This document shows positions 1 to 9,299 of a stretch of 64,000 nt of DNA, piece by piece; within the stretch, counting starts at the first letter, position 1, and each line of letters begins with the position of its first letter. Both the position numbers and the translations under genes were made by a program. The DNA is from Paenibacillus artemisiicola (GTDB lineage: Bacteria > Bacillota > Bacilli > Paenibacillales > Paenibacillaceae): NCBI RefSeq assembly GCF_017652985.1, contig NZ_JAGGDJ010000021.1:1-64000 (forward strand), read 5' to 3'. The notes under the pieces are model-generated. The model saw nothing but the letters and a program-made list of their open reading frames with translations, searched no databases and was not told the origin of the DNA.

Positions 1-684
1 GTCCGCGCCGAGCCCGAGCTCCGCGGCGGTCAGCTGCCGCAGCGGCTTGCGCTTCGCTTTCATGATGCCCGGCAGCGACGGGTAGCGCGGCTCGTTCAGC
101 CCCTGCTGCGCCGTCACGAGCGCGGGCAGGGGCACCGCGGCCGTCTCCACGCCCCATTCCGTGTCCCGCTCCACGACGGCGACCCGGCCGTCCCCGCCGC
201 CCCACGCGGCCCCGCTCGGCGCCTGGCCGGCGGCCGCGCCGTCCTCCACCGTCAGCTTCAGCGCCGCCGACGCGTGCGGCAGCCCGAGCCGTTCCGCCAC
301 CTGCAGCGCCACGCTGCCCGCGCCCCGGTCGACGGCGAACAGGCCCGCCAGCACGAGGTCCGGCCGCAGCTCCTTCACCGCGGCGGCCAGCGCCGCCGCG
401 ACGGCATGGCCGTCGTCCGGCAACCCGTCCCGCGCGACGAGCACCGCCTCGTCGGCGCCCATGGCGAGCGCGGTCCGCAGCGCTTCGACCGCGCGGTCGC
501 CGCCGCAGGAGACGACCGTCACGGTTCCGCCGTGCGCCTCGCGCAGCCGGAGCGCCTCCTCCAGCGCGTATTCGTCGTACGGGTTGATGATGAATTTGAC
601 GCCGTCCTCGGCGACGACCCCGTCCGCGATTTCGATTTTCTCCTCCGTATCGAAGGTTTGCTTGATCAGCACCGTCAGCTGCAC
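1..684 (-). CDS. etfB: electron transfer flavoprotein subunit beta (partial, C-terminus beyond window)
   Basis: The ETF beta subunit accepts electrons from acyl-CoA dehydrogenases. Reading the minus strand from a GTG at 684 gives VQLTVLIKQTFDTEEKI, then INPYDEYALEEALRLRE, TVVSCGGDRAVEALRTALAM and, near the window edge, GIMKAKRKPLRQLTA, all typical of EtfB/FixA. The frame is open to base 1 with 228 codons; the family is about 250-260 residues, so roughly 30 residues are missing. A GGGAGG lies 11 nt before the GTG; an in-frame GTG four codons upstream is too close to it. The gene diverges from the FadF-type gene at 910, so the two probably share the 225-nt region between them. An etfA gene would be expected next, outside the window. 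Confidence 0.88.
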   Translation of the reverse strand, partial: MQLTVLIKQTFDTEEKIEIADGVVAEDGVKFIINPYDEYALEEALRLREAHGGTVTVVSCGGDRAVEALRTALAMGADEAVLVARDGLPDDGHAVAAALAAAVKELRPDLVLAGLFAVDRGAGSVALQVAERLGLPHASAALKLTVEDGAAAGQAPSGAAWGGGDGRVAVVERDTEWGVETAAVPLPALVTAQQGLNEPRYPSLPGIMKAKRKPLRQLTAAELGLGAD

Positions 685-909
685 CGGTCCGTGCACCTCC
701 CGAACTCACTTGGATTTGCCTGCGGCAGTCATACCGTCCCACGGCCGCCGAATACGATAAAATAAGCCGCCCGCCGCCTTTGTTACCTTATGAACTTGGC
801 CCTCGGATTAGACCGCGGCGGGCCTCGGGGGCCTTGGCCCCGCGACATGCGGGCGTCCGCAGGGACATATACTGAACCGCATCGCGTGCCAAGGGAAGGA
901 GGAAGCCTT

Positions 910-3231
910 GTGGGAGGAATGAACGAGCTGACGCTGGCTTCGGGCATCCGGTGGCTGGCCTTCGCGCTGCTCGTGTTGGCGGCACTGGCCTGCTTTTATA
1001 CGGTCGTCCGCCGCAGGCTGGCGTACATGCTGCTGGGCCGCAAAACGGAGCGCGCGCATCCGCCGCCGCCCGATCCCCCGGATCCCGAGAACGACGACGA
1101 CGACCTGCTGCGCGTGTCCTCGTTCGCGGCGAACGCCGCGCTGGCGTCGGAGGCGGCGCCGAGGTTCGCGTGGGGCCTGGGCTGGGCGGGGCACGTGTTC
1201 GGACATCGCAAGCTGCTGAAGGACCTGCGCAGCGGGATCATGCACCTCGTGCTCTTCTACGGGTTCATCGTGCTGCAGTTCGGCGCGGCGGACATCGTGT
1301 GGAAAAGGCTGACGGGCCGCGCGCTGCCGTATCCGGCGTATCATGGGTTCGTGCTGACGCAGGAGATCACGGTATCGCTCGTGCTGCTGGCGATCCTGTA
1401 CGGCGGATTCCGACGGTACGTCGAGCGGCTGACGCGGCTGAAGCGGGGCTGGAAGCCGTCGGTCGTGCTGTGGTTCATCGGCGGGCTGATGCTGACGGTG
1501 CTGCTGACGCAGGCGTTCGATCATGTGAAGGAAACGCCTTCGGGCGGCGGGGGAGCGGAGGCGTCGCTGTATGCGGGGTACGCGCCGGTCTCCTCGGGCA
1601 TCGCCGAGGGCTTCCGGGACCTCGGCGCGACGCCGGCCGCGGGCAGCGTGCTGTACGAGGTGTTTTGGTGGCTGCATTTGGCGGTGCTGCTCGGGTTTCT
1701 CGTGTACGTGCCGCAGTCGAAACATTTTCATATTTTCACGGCGCCGGTCAATCTGTGGCTGCGCCGCGGCTCGCCGCCGGGCCGGCTGGCGCCGCTCGAC
1801 CTCGAGGACGAGGACGCGGAGTCGTTCGGGGTCGGGGCGGTGGAGCAGTTTACGCGCAAGCAGCTGCTCGACCTGTACGCCTGCGTCGAGTGCGGCCGCT
1901 GCACGAACGTCTGCCCGGCCGCGGGCACGGGCAAGCTGCTGTCGCCGATGCATCTGATCGTCAAGCTGCGCGATCATCTGACGGAGAAGGGCGCCGCGAT
2001 TACTTCGAAATCGCCGTGGGTGCCCGCGTTCGGGGGCGGCGCGCCGGGCGCGCACGCGATGGCGGAAACGGTGCCGCTCTGGAGCGGCGGCGGCGCCGCG
2101 GCGACGACGATCGAGCCGACGATGACGGCGCAGAAGCACGGCTGGCAGGCGCGCGCCGGCGCCGCGGCGGCGGACGCCGCGCTGATCGGCGACGTCATGA
2201 CGGAGACGGAGCTGTGGGCGTGCACGACGTGCCGGAACTGCGAGGACCAGTGCCCCGTCGGCAACGAGCACGTGGACAAAATCATCGACATGCGCCGCTA
2301 CCTCGTCCTGACCGAGGGCCGCGTGCCGGCGGAGGCGCAGCGCGCGATGCAAAACATCGAGCGCCAGGGCAATCCGTGGGGCTTGCCCCGCGGCGAACGC
2401 GGCGCCTGGCTGGCGGCGTACGAAGCGGCCGTGCCGGACGCGCGGCCCGTGCGGACGATGAAGGAGGCGGCCGCCGGCGGCGACCGGCCGGAGCTGCTGC
2501 TCTGGGCCGGGACGATGGGAGCGTACGACCAGCGCAGCCGCAAGGTGCTGTTCGCGGTCGTGCGGCTGCTCCAGCAAGCCGGCGTCCCGTTCGCCGTGCT
2601 CGGCGGCGAGGAGCGGAATTCCGGCGACACCGCGCGGCGCCTCGGCAACGAGCTGCTGTTCCAGACGCTGTGCGCCGAGAACGTCGCGACGCTGCAGCGC
2701 TACGGGGTGAAGCGGATCGTGACGATTTGCCCGCACACGTTCAACGCGCTGAAGAACGAATACGCCGATTTCGGCCTCGCGAGGGCCGTGGCGGTGGAGC
2801 ATCATACGACGCTGCTCGCGCGGCTCGTCGCCGGCGGCTCGCTCGTGCCCGCGCATCCGGTGTCCGAGCGGGTCGTGTACCACGACTCGTGCTACCTCGG
2901 CCGGTACAACGGGGAGTACGAAGCGCCCCGCGCGCTGCTGCGGGCGATCCCCGGCGTGGAGCTGCTGGAGATGGAGCGGAATCGCGCGAACGGGCTTTGC
3001 TGCGGCGCGGGCGGCGGCCTGATGTGGATGGAGGAGCGCGCCGGCGTGCGCGTGAACGAGGCCCGGACGGCGCAGGCGCTGGACGCGTCGCCGACGGTCA
3101 TCGGCTCCGCGTGCCCGTACTGCCTGACGATGATGGAGGACGGCATCAAGCTGCACGAGGCCGAGGACCGCGTCCGCGCCCGAGACGTCGCCGAGCTGCT
3201 GGCCGAAAGCGTATTCGGCGGCGGGCGATAG
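910..3231 (+). CDS. fadF: membrane-bound (Fe-S) oxidoreductase, FadF/HdrD-like
   Basis: Probably passes electrons from ETF to the quinone pool during beta-oxidation (inference from family and neighbours). The 773-residue protein has about five membrane segments (roughly residues 12-32, 110-131, 146-167, 185-204, 249-268). Two ferredoxin-type motifs follow, CVECGRCTNVCP near 324 and CTTCRNCEDQCP near 438. The C-terminus carries the cysteine-rich CCG repeats of heterodisulfide reductases: ICPHTFNALKNE near 605, YHDSCYLGRYNG near 655, LCCGAGGG near 696 and SACPYCL near 735. This matches Bacillus FadF (YwjF). The start is the GTG at 910, because AAGGAGG at 896-902 sits 7 nt upstream; the frame stays open back to 790 but lacks a ribosome site there. 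Confidence 0.88.
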   Translation: MGGMNELTLASGIRWLAFALLVLAALACFYTVVRRRLAYMLLGRKTERAHPPPPDPPDPENDDDDLLRVSSFAANAALASEAAPRFAWGLGWAGHVFGHRKLLKDLRSGIMHLVLFYGFIVLQFGAADIVWKRLTGRALPYPAYHGFVLTQEITVSLVLLAILYGGFRRYVERLTRLKRGWKPSVVLWFIGGLMLTVLLTQAFDHVKETPSGGGGAEASLYAGYAPVSSGIAEGFRDLGATPAAGSVLYEVFWWLHLAVLLGFLVYVPQSKHFHIFTAPVNLWLRRGSPPGRLAPLDLEDEDAESFGVGAVEQFTRKQLLDLYACVECGRCTNVCPAAGTGKLLSPMHLIVKLRDHLTEKGAAITSKSPWVPAFGGGAPGAHAMAETVPLWSGGGAAATTIEPTMTAQKHGWQARAGAAAADAALIGDVMTETELWACTTCRNCEDQCPVGNEHVDKIIDMRRYLVLTEGRVPAEAQRAMQNIERQGNPWGLPRGERGAWLAAYEAAVPDARPVRTMKEAAAGGDRPELLLWAGTMGAYDQRSRKVLFAVVRLLQQAGVPFAVLGGEERNSGDTARRLGNELLFQTLCAENVATLQRYGVKRIVTICPHTFNALKNEYADFGLARAVAVEHHTTLLARLVAGGSLVPAHPVSERVVYHDSCYLGRYNGEYEAPRALLRAIPGVELLEMERNRANGLCCGAGGGLMWMEERAGVRVNEARTAQALDASPTVIGSACPYCLTMMEDGIKLHEAEDRVRARDVAELLAESVFGGGR

Positions 3232-3239
3232 CGGGGGAG

Positions 3240-3604
3240 ATTCGGCGAGAAACGCGCAAAGAGCGGTACCCGGTACGGTACATGGCCGCGATTCGGCTAG
3301 AAACGCGCAAAGAGCGATACCCGGTATGGTACATGGCCGCGATTCGGCGGAAATTGAGAAAAGAGCGGTACCCGGTACGGTACATGGCCGCGATTGGCGC
3401 AAAACGCGCAAAGAGCGGTACCAGGTACGGTACATGGCCGCGATTCGGCGCAAAACGCGCAAAGAGCGGTACCCGGTGCGGTACATGACCGCGATCTGGC
3501 AAAGAAACGCACCGCCAAGAGCCGTACCACCCGGTACGGTACACGACTGCAAGTAGGGGCGGAAACGGCGCCAAGAGCCGGCTCCGGCACGGTACATCGC
3601 CGCG
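3240..3604. repeat. imperfect tandem repeat, ~51-bp unit, about seven copies
   Basis: Units begin at about 3240, 3291, 3342, 3393, 3443, 3494 and 3552, and a decayed eighth follows to about 3644. Five near-identical units of 50-51 bp share AAAGAGCGGTACCCGGTACG followed by GTACATGGCCGCGATTCGGC. Each holds the inverted repeat GTACC-CGGTAC-GGTAC. In unit six the arms change to CCGTACC/CGGTACGG, still pairable. The array fills the 456-nt gap between the FadF-type gene and fadN. Because most units are a multiple of 3, several frames stay open through it (minus strand: MYRTGYRSLRV-like repeats), but no ribosome site or coding signal supports translation. Confidence 0.9.
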
Positions 3605-3687
3605 CCGGGGCCGGCATGGACGCCGAAACGGTACATAGCCGCCGCTGCCGCGCCGAGCGGCCATTTTACCCCGAAGGAGGGAGCTGC

Positions 3688-6105
3688 GTGGGAGTACGAT
3701 CGACGCCGGCGGTTCGCCGAGCGGCAGTCATTGGATCGGGCGTCATGGGGGCGGGCATCGCCGCCCATCTCGCCAACGCGGGCATGTCCGTGCTGCTGCT
3801 GGACGTGGTGCCGGACGCGCTGACGGAGCAGGAGGCGAAAGCCGGCGCGACGCTGGAGGACCGGGCCGTCCGCAACCGGCTGGCCGCGGCCGGCCTCGCC
3901 CGGCTGGCGAAGCAGGAGCCGCCGGCCTTGTACGAAGCCTCGTTCATCGGGCGCATCGCGCCCGGCAACCTGGAGGACGATCTCGCCCGGCTCGGCGAGG
4001 TCGATTGGATCGTCGAGGCCGTGGTTGAACGGCTGGATATCAAACGGAGCGTCTTCGCCCGCATCGAGTCCGTGCTGAAGCCGGGCACGCTCGTGTCCTC
4101 GAATACGTCGGGGCTGTCTGCGGCCGCGATGGCGGAAGGGCGCGGCGAGACGTTCCGGAAGCAGTTCGCGGTGACGCATTTCTTCAACCCGCCCCGGCAC
4201 ATGAAGCTGGTCGAGGTCGTGCCCGGCCCCGATACCGCGCCCGAGACGATCGACCGCCTGGCGGCCGTCTGCGAAGGGCAGCTCGGCAAAGGCGTCGTCC
4301 GCGCCAAGGACACGCCGAACTTCATCGCCAACCGGATCGGCACGTACGGCATGGCGACGACGATCGCGGCGGCGCGGGCGTACGGGCTCGGCGTCGACGA
4401 GGTCGACGCGCTGACGGGTCCCGCGATGGGCCGGCCCAAGACGGCGACCTTCCGCCTGCTCGATCTCGTCGGCCTCGACACGCTGCTGCACGTCCTGGAC
4501 AACGTGCGGGAGCGCAGCGACGACCCCGCCGAGCGCGACGCGTTCGCGCGGCCGCCGGAGCTCGAGGCGCTCGTGGCGAAGGGCTGGACCGGCGAGAAGG
4601 CGGGGAGCGGCTTTTACCGCAAAATCAAGCGGCAAGGCGGCGGCAGCGACATCGAAACGCTGCAGCTCGACACACTGACGTACGCGCCGCGCCGCAGCGT
4701 CCATTCGCCCGTCATCGAGGCGGCGAAGTCGGCCAAGGGCACCGCGGCCAAGGTCAAGGCGCTGCTGTTCACCGACCCGGACGACCGGTATGCCCGGTTC
4801 GCCTGGACGGCGCTCAAGACGGTGCTGCTCTATTCGGCCCGCCAGCTCGGCGCGATCGCGGACACGATCGCCGACATCGACCGCGCGCTGGTATGGGGCT
4901 TCAATTGGGAGCTCGGCCCGTTCGAGCTGTGGGACGCGATCGGCCTCGAGCGCTCCGTCCAGCGGATGCGCGCGGAGGGCGACGAGATTCCGGAATGGGT
5001 GGCGGACTGGATCGCCGCCGGCAACCGCGGCTTTTACAAGCAGGAGGGCACGCTGCGTTTCTACGCGAACCGCGGGGAGTACCGGCTGCAGGAGGAAGAG
5101 CCCGACGTCCTCTCGCTGAAGGCGGTCAAGGACGCCGGCAAGCTCGTGCTCGGCAACGCCGGCGCGTCCCTGCTCGACATCGGCGACGACGTGGCCGCGC
5201 TCGTGTTCCATTCGCCGAACAACGCGATCGGCGGGGATATCCTGACCGCGATCCGCCAAAGCGCGGCGGAGGTCAGCCGCAATTGGCGCGGGCTCGTCGT
5301 GGCGAACGAAGGACGGCATTTCTGCGTCGGGGCGAACCTCATGATGCTCCTGCTCGAGGCGCAAAACGGCGACTTCGACGAGATCGACGACATCATCGCG
5401 CAGTTCCAGCAGAGCATGCTGACGCTGAAGCGGCTCGACCGGCCCGTCGTGGCGGCGCCGCACCGGATGACGCTCGGCGGCGGGGTGGAAGCGTGCCTGC
5501 CGGCGGACCGGATCGTGTTCGCGTCCGAGACGTATTTCGGCCTCGTCGAGACGGGCGTCGGCCTCATTCCCGCCGGGGGCGGCTGCAAGGAAGCGGCGGC
5601 GCTCGCCGACGCGCGGACCGGCGCGGACGGCAACCTGCAGCCGCAGGTGAACGCCCTGTTCGAGACGATCGCGCTCGGCAAAACGTCGACGAGCGGCTAC
5701 GACGTCGCCCGCCTCGGCTTCATGCGGCCGCAGGACCGCGTTGTGCTCCGCGGCGAGACGCGCGCGGCGGAGGCGAAGCGGACGGTGCTCGCGATGGACC
5801 GCGAGGGCTACGCTCCGCCGCCGGCGGACCGGCGCATCCGCGTCGCGGGCCGCGAAGGGCGCGCCGTGCTGCAGCTGGCGGTCGAGAACATGCGGCTCGG
5901 CGGCATGGCGAGCAAGCACGACGTGCGGATCGGCCGCAAGCTCGCGCACGTGCTCGCCGGCGGCGAGGCGGCGCCGGGAGCGGAAGTGAGCGAGCAATAT
6001 TTGCTCGACCTGGAGCGCGAGGCGTTCCTCAGCCTGTGCGGCGAGCCGAAGACGCAGGCGCGAATGCAGCACATGCTCGCGACCGGCAAGCCGCTGCGGA
6101 ATTAA
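3688..6105 (+). CDS. fadN: 3-hydroxyacyl-CoA dehydrogenase / enoyl-CoA hydratase, FadN type
   Basis: Bifunctional beta-oxidation enzyme: hydrates trans-2-enoyl-CoA and oxidises L-3-hydroxyacyl-CoA with NAD+. The 805-residue protein starts with the NAD-binding Rossmann motif AVIGSGVMGAGIAAHLANAG (about 12-31) and the dehydrogenase motif HFFNPPRHMKLVEVVPG (about 162). The enoyl-CoA hydratase fold is C-terminal, with GRHFCVGANLMML near 540 and TLGGGVEACLPADRIVF near 595. This dehydrogenase-first order and length match Bacillus FadN (789 aa), not E. coli FadB. GTG 3688 follows AAGGAGG by 7 nt. The thiolase gene lies 58 nt downstream, giving the usual fadN-fadA pair. Confidence 0.94.
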   Translation: MGVRSTPAVRRAAVIGSGVMGAGIAAHLANAGMSVLLLDVVPDALTEQEAKAGATLEDRAVRNRLAAAGLARLAKQEPPALYEASFIGRIAPGNLEDDLARLGEVDWIVEAVVERLDIKRSVFARIESVLKPGTLVSSNTSGLSAAAMAEGRGETFRKQFAVTHFFNPPRHMKLVEVVPGPDTAPETIDRLAAVCEGQLGKGVVRAKDTPNFIANRIGTYGMATTIAAARAYGLGVDEVDALTGPAMGRPKTATFRLLDLVGLDTLLHVLDNVRERSDDPAERDAFARPPELEALVAKGWTGEKAGSGFYRKIKRQGGGSDIETLQLDTLTYAPRRSVHSPVIEAAKSAKGTAAKVKALLFTDPDDRYARFAWTALKTVLLYSARQLGAIADTIADIDRALVWGFNWELGPFELWDAIGLERSVQRMRAEGDEIPEWVADWIAAGNRGFYKQEGTLRFYANRGEYRLQEEEPDVLSLKAVKDAGKLVLGNAGASLLDIGDDVAALVFHSPNNAIGGDILTAIRQSAAEVSRNWRGLVVANEGRHFCVGANLMMLLLEAQNGDFDEIDDIIAQFQQSMLTLKRLDRPVVAAPHRMTLGGGVEACLPADRIVFASETYFGLVETGVGLIPAGGGCKEAAALADARTGADGNLQPQVNALFETIALGKTSTSGYDVARLGFMRPQDRVVLRGETRAAEAKRTVLAMDREGYAPPPADRRIRVAGREGRAVLQLAVENMRLGGMASKHDVRIGRKLAHVLAGGEAAPGAEVSEQYLLDLEREAFLSLCGEPKTQARMQHMLATGKPLRN

Positions 6106-6163
6106 CGGAACGGACGGAGAAGCCGTCCGAACCGACCCATTCACGAAGGAGGGATTCCCCGAG

Positions 6164-7378
6164 ATGAACGCTGAACGAAATCCGCGCGACGCCGTCATCG
6201 TCGCCGCCGTGCGCACCGCCGTCGGCAAAGCGAAGAAGGGCAGCCTCGCCGACGCGCGCGCCGAGGATCTCGGCCGCGCCGTGCTTCGCGCGGCCGTCGA
6301 CCGCGTGCCCGGGCTGGACTACGCCGACGTCGAGGACGTCGTCATCGGCTGCGCGATGCCCGAGGGCGAGCAGGGGCTGAACTTCGCCCGCATCATGACG
6401 CTGTATGCGGGCTTTCCGGTCACGACGCCGGCCGTGACCGTCAACCGGTTTTGCGCGTCGGGGCTGCAGGCGATCGCCTACGCCGCGGAGCGCATCCGGC
6501 TCGGCGAGGCGGACGTCGTCCTCGCCGGCGGCGTCGAAAGCATGAGCCACGTCCCCATGACCGGCTTCAAGCTTTCGCCGCATCCCGGCATCGCGGACGG
6601 CATGCCGGAGGTGTACATGGGCATGGGCCACACCGCCGAGGAGGTGGCCCGGCGCTACGGCGTCAGCCGCGAGGCGCAGGACGCGTACGCGGCGGAGAGC
6701 CACCGCAAGGCGGCCCGGGCCATCGCCGAAGGCCGCTTCCGCGAGGAGATCGTCCCGCTGCACGTGCAGCGGGAAGGCGTGGACGACAACGGCCGCCCGT
6801 GGAGCAAGCCGTTCACGTTCGACCAGGACGAAGGCGTGCGCCCCGACACGACGCCGGAGGTGCTGGCGAAGCTGAAGCCGTCCTTCGCCCGCGAAGGCAC
6901 GGTGACGGCGGGCAACGCGTCGCAGATGAGCGACGGCGCCGCGGCGGTCGTCGTCATGAGCCGGGAGCGGGCCGAGCGGATCGGCGCGAAGCCGCTGGCC
7001 GTCTTCCGCGCGTACGCCGTGGCCGGCGTGGCGCCGGAGGTCATGGGCATCGGGCCGATCGAGGCGATTCCGAAGGCGCTTGCCCGCGCGAACGTGACGC
7101 TCGGGCAGGTGGACGCGATCGAGCTCAACGAGGCGTTCGCCGCCCAATGCCTGCCGATCATCGCGGAGCTCGGCCTCGATCCCGCGAAGGTGAACGTGAA
7201 CGGCGGCGCGATCGCGCTCGGCCACCCGCTCGGCTGCACGGGCGCCAAGCTGTCCGTGTCGCTTATCCACGAGCTTCGGCGGCGGGGCGGCGGCACCGGC
7301 ATCGTGTCCATGTGCGTCGGCGGCGGCATGGGAGCGGCGGGCGTGTTCACGGCCGAGCCGGACGCGGACCCCGTTTGA
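6164..7378 (+). CDS. fadA: acetyl-CoA C-acyltransferase (3-ketoacyl-CoA thiolase)
   Basis: Catalyses the thiolytic last step of beta-oxidation, releasing acetyl-CoA. The 404 residues carry the thiolase signatures in order: nucleophilic Cys97 in VNRFCASGLQAI, the substrate loop GGVESMSHVP, IELNEAFAAQ, the His-containing GGAIALGHPLGCTGAK near 350, and the second catalytic Cys in MCVGGGMGAAG near 383. Length fits the family (390-400). ATG 6164 has AAGGAGG upstream with an 11-nt spacer. It follows fadN closely and is probably co-transcribed. Confidence 0.95.
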   Translation: MNAERNPRDAVIVAAVRTAVGKAKKGSLADARAEDLGRAVLRAAVDRVPGLDYADVEDVVIGCAMPEGEQGLNFARIMTLYAGFPVTTPAVTVNRFCASGLQAIAYAAERIRLGEADVVLAGGVESMSHVPMTGFKLSPHPGIADGMPEVYMGMGHTAEEVARRYGVSREAQDAYAAESHRKAARAIAEGRFREEIVPLHVQREGVDDNGRPWSKPFTFDQDEGVRPDTTPEVLAKLKPSFAREGTVTAGNASQMSDGAAAVVVMSRERAERIGAKPLAVFRAYAVAGVAPEVMGIGPIEAIPKALARANVTLGQVDAIELNEAFAAQCLPIIAELGLDPAKVNVNGGAIALGHPLGCTGAKLSVSLIHELRRRGGGTGIVSMCVGGGMGAAGVFTAEPDADPV

Positions 7379-7501
7379 GCGGAGGCGCGGCTTTTGGACC
7401 GTTTTGCACATGAATCCGCCTTTTCCGGTATTTTGCGCGAGGGTTCACCTCATTCCCATTCCTGACGCATCTCCCGCTTGATAGAGAAAGGAGGCAGCGG
7501 T

Positions 7502-9295
7502 ATGGCCCAGAACAAAGGTTGGGGCGGCCGTTTCGTAATCGAAGATATGGCACCGCAGGATATTGTCACGCCGGAGGATTTTACCGACGAGCAGGTCATG
7601 ATCGGCGAAGCGGCGCGCGCGTTCCTCGAAGGCGAGGTCCGGCCCCGCGACGCCGAAATCGAAGCGCTGAATTACGAATTGACGGTCAAGCTGCTGCGCA
7701 AGGCCGGCGAGCTCGGCCTGCTCGGCGCGGACGTGCCGGAAGCGTACGGCGGGCTCGGGCTCGACAAGGTGAGCTCGACGCTGCTCGCGGAGACGCTGGC
7801 GGAGGCGTCGTCCTTCGCGCTGTCCGTCGGCGCCCACGTCGGCATCGGCACGCTGCCCATCGTGTTCTTCGGCACGCCGGCGCAGAAGGCGAAGTATTTG
7901 CCCGACCTGGCGGCCGGCACGAAGATCGCGGCGTACTGCCTGACGGAGCCGTCGTCCGGCTCCGATGCGCTCGGGGCGAAGACGACCGCGCGCCTGAACG
8001 CCGAAGGCACGCATTACGTGCTGAACGGCTCCAAGCTGTACATTACGAATTCCGGGTTCGCCGACATGTTCATCGTGTACGCGAAGGTGAACGGCGACCA
8101 TTTTACCGCGTTCATCGTGGAGCGCGGGCTGCCCGGCTTCAGCATCGGCCCGGAGGAGCACAAGATGGGCATCAAGGGGTCCTCGACCTGCCCGATCTTC
8201 TTCGACGATACGCCGGTACCGGCGGAAAACGTGCTCGGCGAGGTCGGCAAGGGCCATGTCATCGCGTTCAATATCCTGAACATCGGCCGGTTCAAGCTGG
8301 CCGCGGGCTGCGTCGGCGGCGCGAAGGAAGCGGTGGCGCTCGCGGCCAAATACGCGAACGGCCGCAAGCAGTTCGGCCGCCCGATCGCGTCGTTCCCGCT
8401 CATCGGGGCGAAGCTCGCGGACATGAACATCGCGGCGTTCGTCACGGAGAGCATGGTGTACCGCACGGCGGGCTGGATCGACGAAATGCTGCGGGCGAGC
8501 GAAGCGGCCGGCGGCGACGCGGACGGCGCCGGGGCGAGGGCCGCCAAGGCCATCTCCGAATACGCGCTGGAATGCTCGATCAACAAGGTGTTCGCGACGG
8601 AAGCGCTTGACTTCGTGGCGGACGAAGCGGTGCAGATTCACGGCGGCTACGGCTACGTCAAGGAGTACAAGGTCGAGCGGATTTACCGCGATTCGCGGAT
8701 CAACCGGATTTTCGAGGGCACGAACGAAATCAACCGGATGCTCATCCCCGGCACGCTCATGAAAAAGGCGCTGAAGGGCGAGCTGCCGCTGCTGCGCAAG
8801 GCGCGCGCGCTCCAGGCGGAGCTGCTGCAGCCGATGCCGCTGCCGGCGTTCGACGAGCCGCTCGCCAAAGAGACGTACCGGATCGGGCAGGCGAAGCGGA
8901 CGTTCCTCGCGGTCGGCGGGCTCGCGGTGCAAAAATTCGGGCTTGCGCTCGAGCAGCAGCAGGAGACGCTGTGCCTGCTCGCGGACATGATGATCCAGAC
9001 GTTCGCGATGGAGAGCGCCGCGCTCCGGACGCGCAAAATGCTGCTGCGGGCCGATCCAGCCGCGGCCGCCCGCACCCGGAACGCGGTCGAGATGACGGCC
9101 GTCTTCGTGCAGGAGGCCATGGAGCGCGTCGAAAGCCACGCCAAGACGGCGCTCGCCGCGCTGGAGACGGGCGACGCGCTGCAGACGCAGCTCGCGGTGC
9201 TGAAGAAGCTCATGCGCGCGCCGCTCGGCGACACGATCGCGCTCAAGCGGAGCATCGCCGCGCGGGTCGTGAAGAGCCAGCAGTATACGCTGTAG
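7502..9295 (+). CDS. fadE: acyl-CoA dehydrogenase, FadE type
   Basis: FAD enzyme for the first oxidation of acyl-CoA; electrons leave through ETF. The 597-residue product matches the long Gram-positive FadE (594 aa in B. subtilis), with an extra C-terminal helical region after the standard fold. Visible motifs are YCLTEPSSGSDALGAKTTA, MGIKGSSTCPIFFDDTPVP, the QIHGGYGYVKEYKVERIYRD block and the catalytic-base region IFEGTNEINRMLIPG, with Glu near 405. ATG 7502 follows AAAGGAGG by 7 nt; an in-frame TTG at 7478 has no such site. It lies 123 nt after fadA. Confidence 0.94.
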   Translation: MAQNKGWGGRFVIEDMAPQDIVTPEDFTDEQVMIGEAARAFLEGEVRPRDAEIEALNYELTVKLLRKAGELGLLGADVPEAYGGLGLDKVSSTLLAETLAEASSFALSVGAHVGIGTLPIVFFGTPAQKAKYLPDLAAGTKIAAYCLTEPSSGSDALGAKTTARLNAEGTHYVLNGSKLYITNSGFADMFIVYAKVNGDHFTAFIVERGLPGFSIGPEEHKMGIKGSSTCPIFFDDTPVPAENVLGEVGKGHVIAFNILNIGRFKLAAGCVGGAKEAVALAAKYANGRKQFGRPIASFPLIGAKLADMNIAAFVTESMVYRTAGWIDEMLRASEAAGGDADGAGARAAKAISEYALECSINKVFATEALDFVADEAVQIHGGYGYVKEYKVERIYRDSRINRIFEGTNEINRMLIPGTLMKKALKGELPLLRKARALQAELLQPMPLPAFDEPLAKETYRIGQAKRTFLAVGGLAVQKFGLALEQQQETLCLLADMMIQTFAMESAALRTRKMLLRADPAAAARTRNAVEMTAVFVQEAMERVESHAKTALAALETGDALQTQLAVLKKLMRAPLGDTIALKRSIAARVVKSQQYTL

Positions 9296-9299
9296 GCTG

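Noticed and set aside
685..909. FadR operator between etfB and the FadF-type gene
   Set aside because: No sequence close to TGAATGA-spaced-TCATTCA could be found by eye.
3240..3604. CRISPR array
   Set aside because: Units are contiguous repeats without unique spacers, and no cas genes are present.
3146..3664. Minus-strand frame encoding repeated MYRTGYRSL-like peptides
   Set aside because: Arises from the 51-bp repeat being mostly a multiple of 3; no ribosome site, and the frame shifts at the 50-bp unit.
808..6228. Very long open frame on the minus strand (about 1,800 codons)
   Set aside because: It is antisense to the FadF-type gene, fadN and part of fadA, has Arg/Ala-rich low-complexity content and no ribosome site. 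GC-rich DNA often leaves such frames open.
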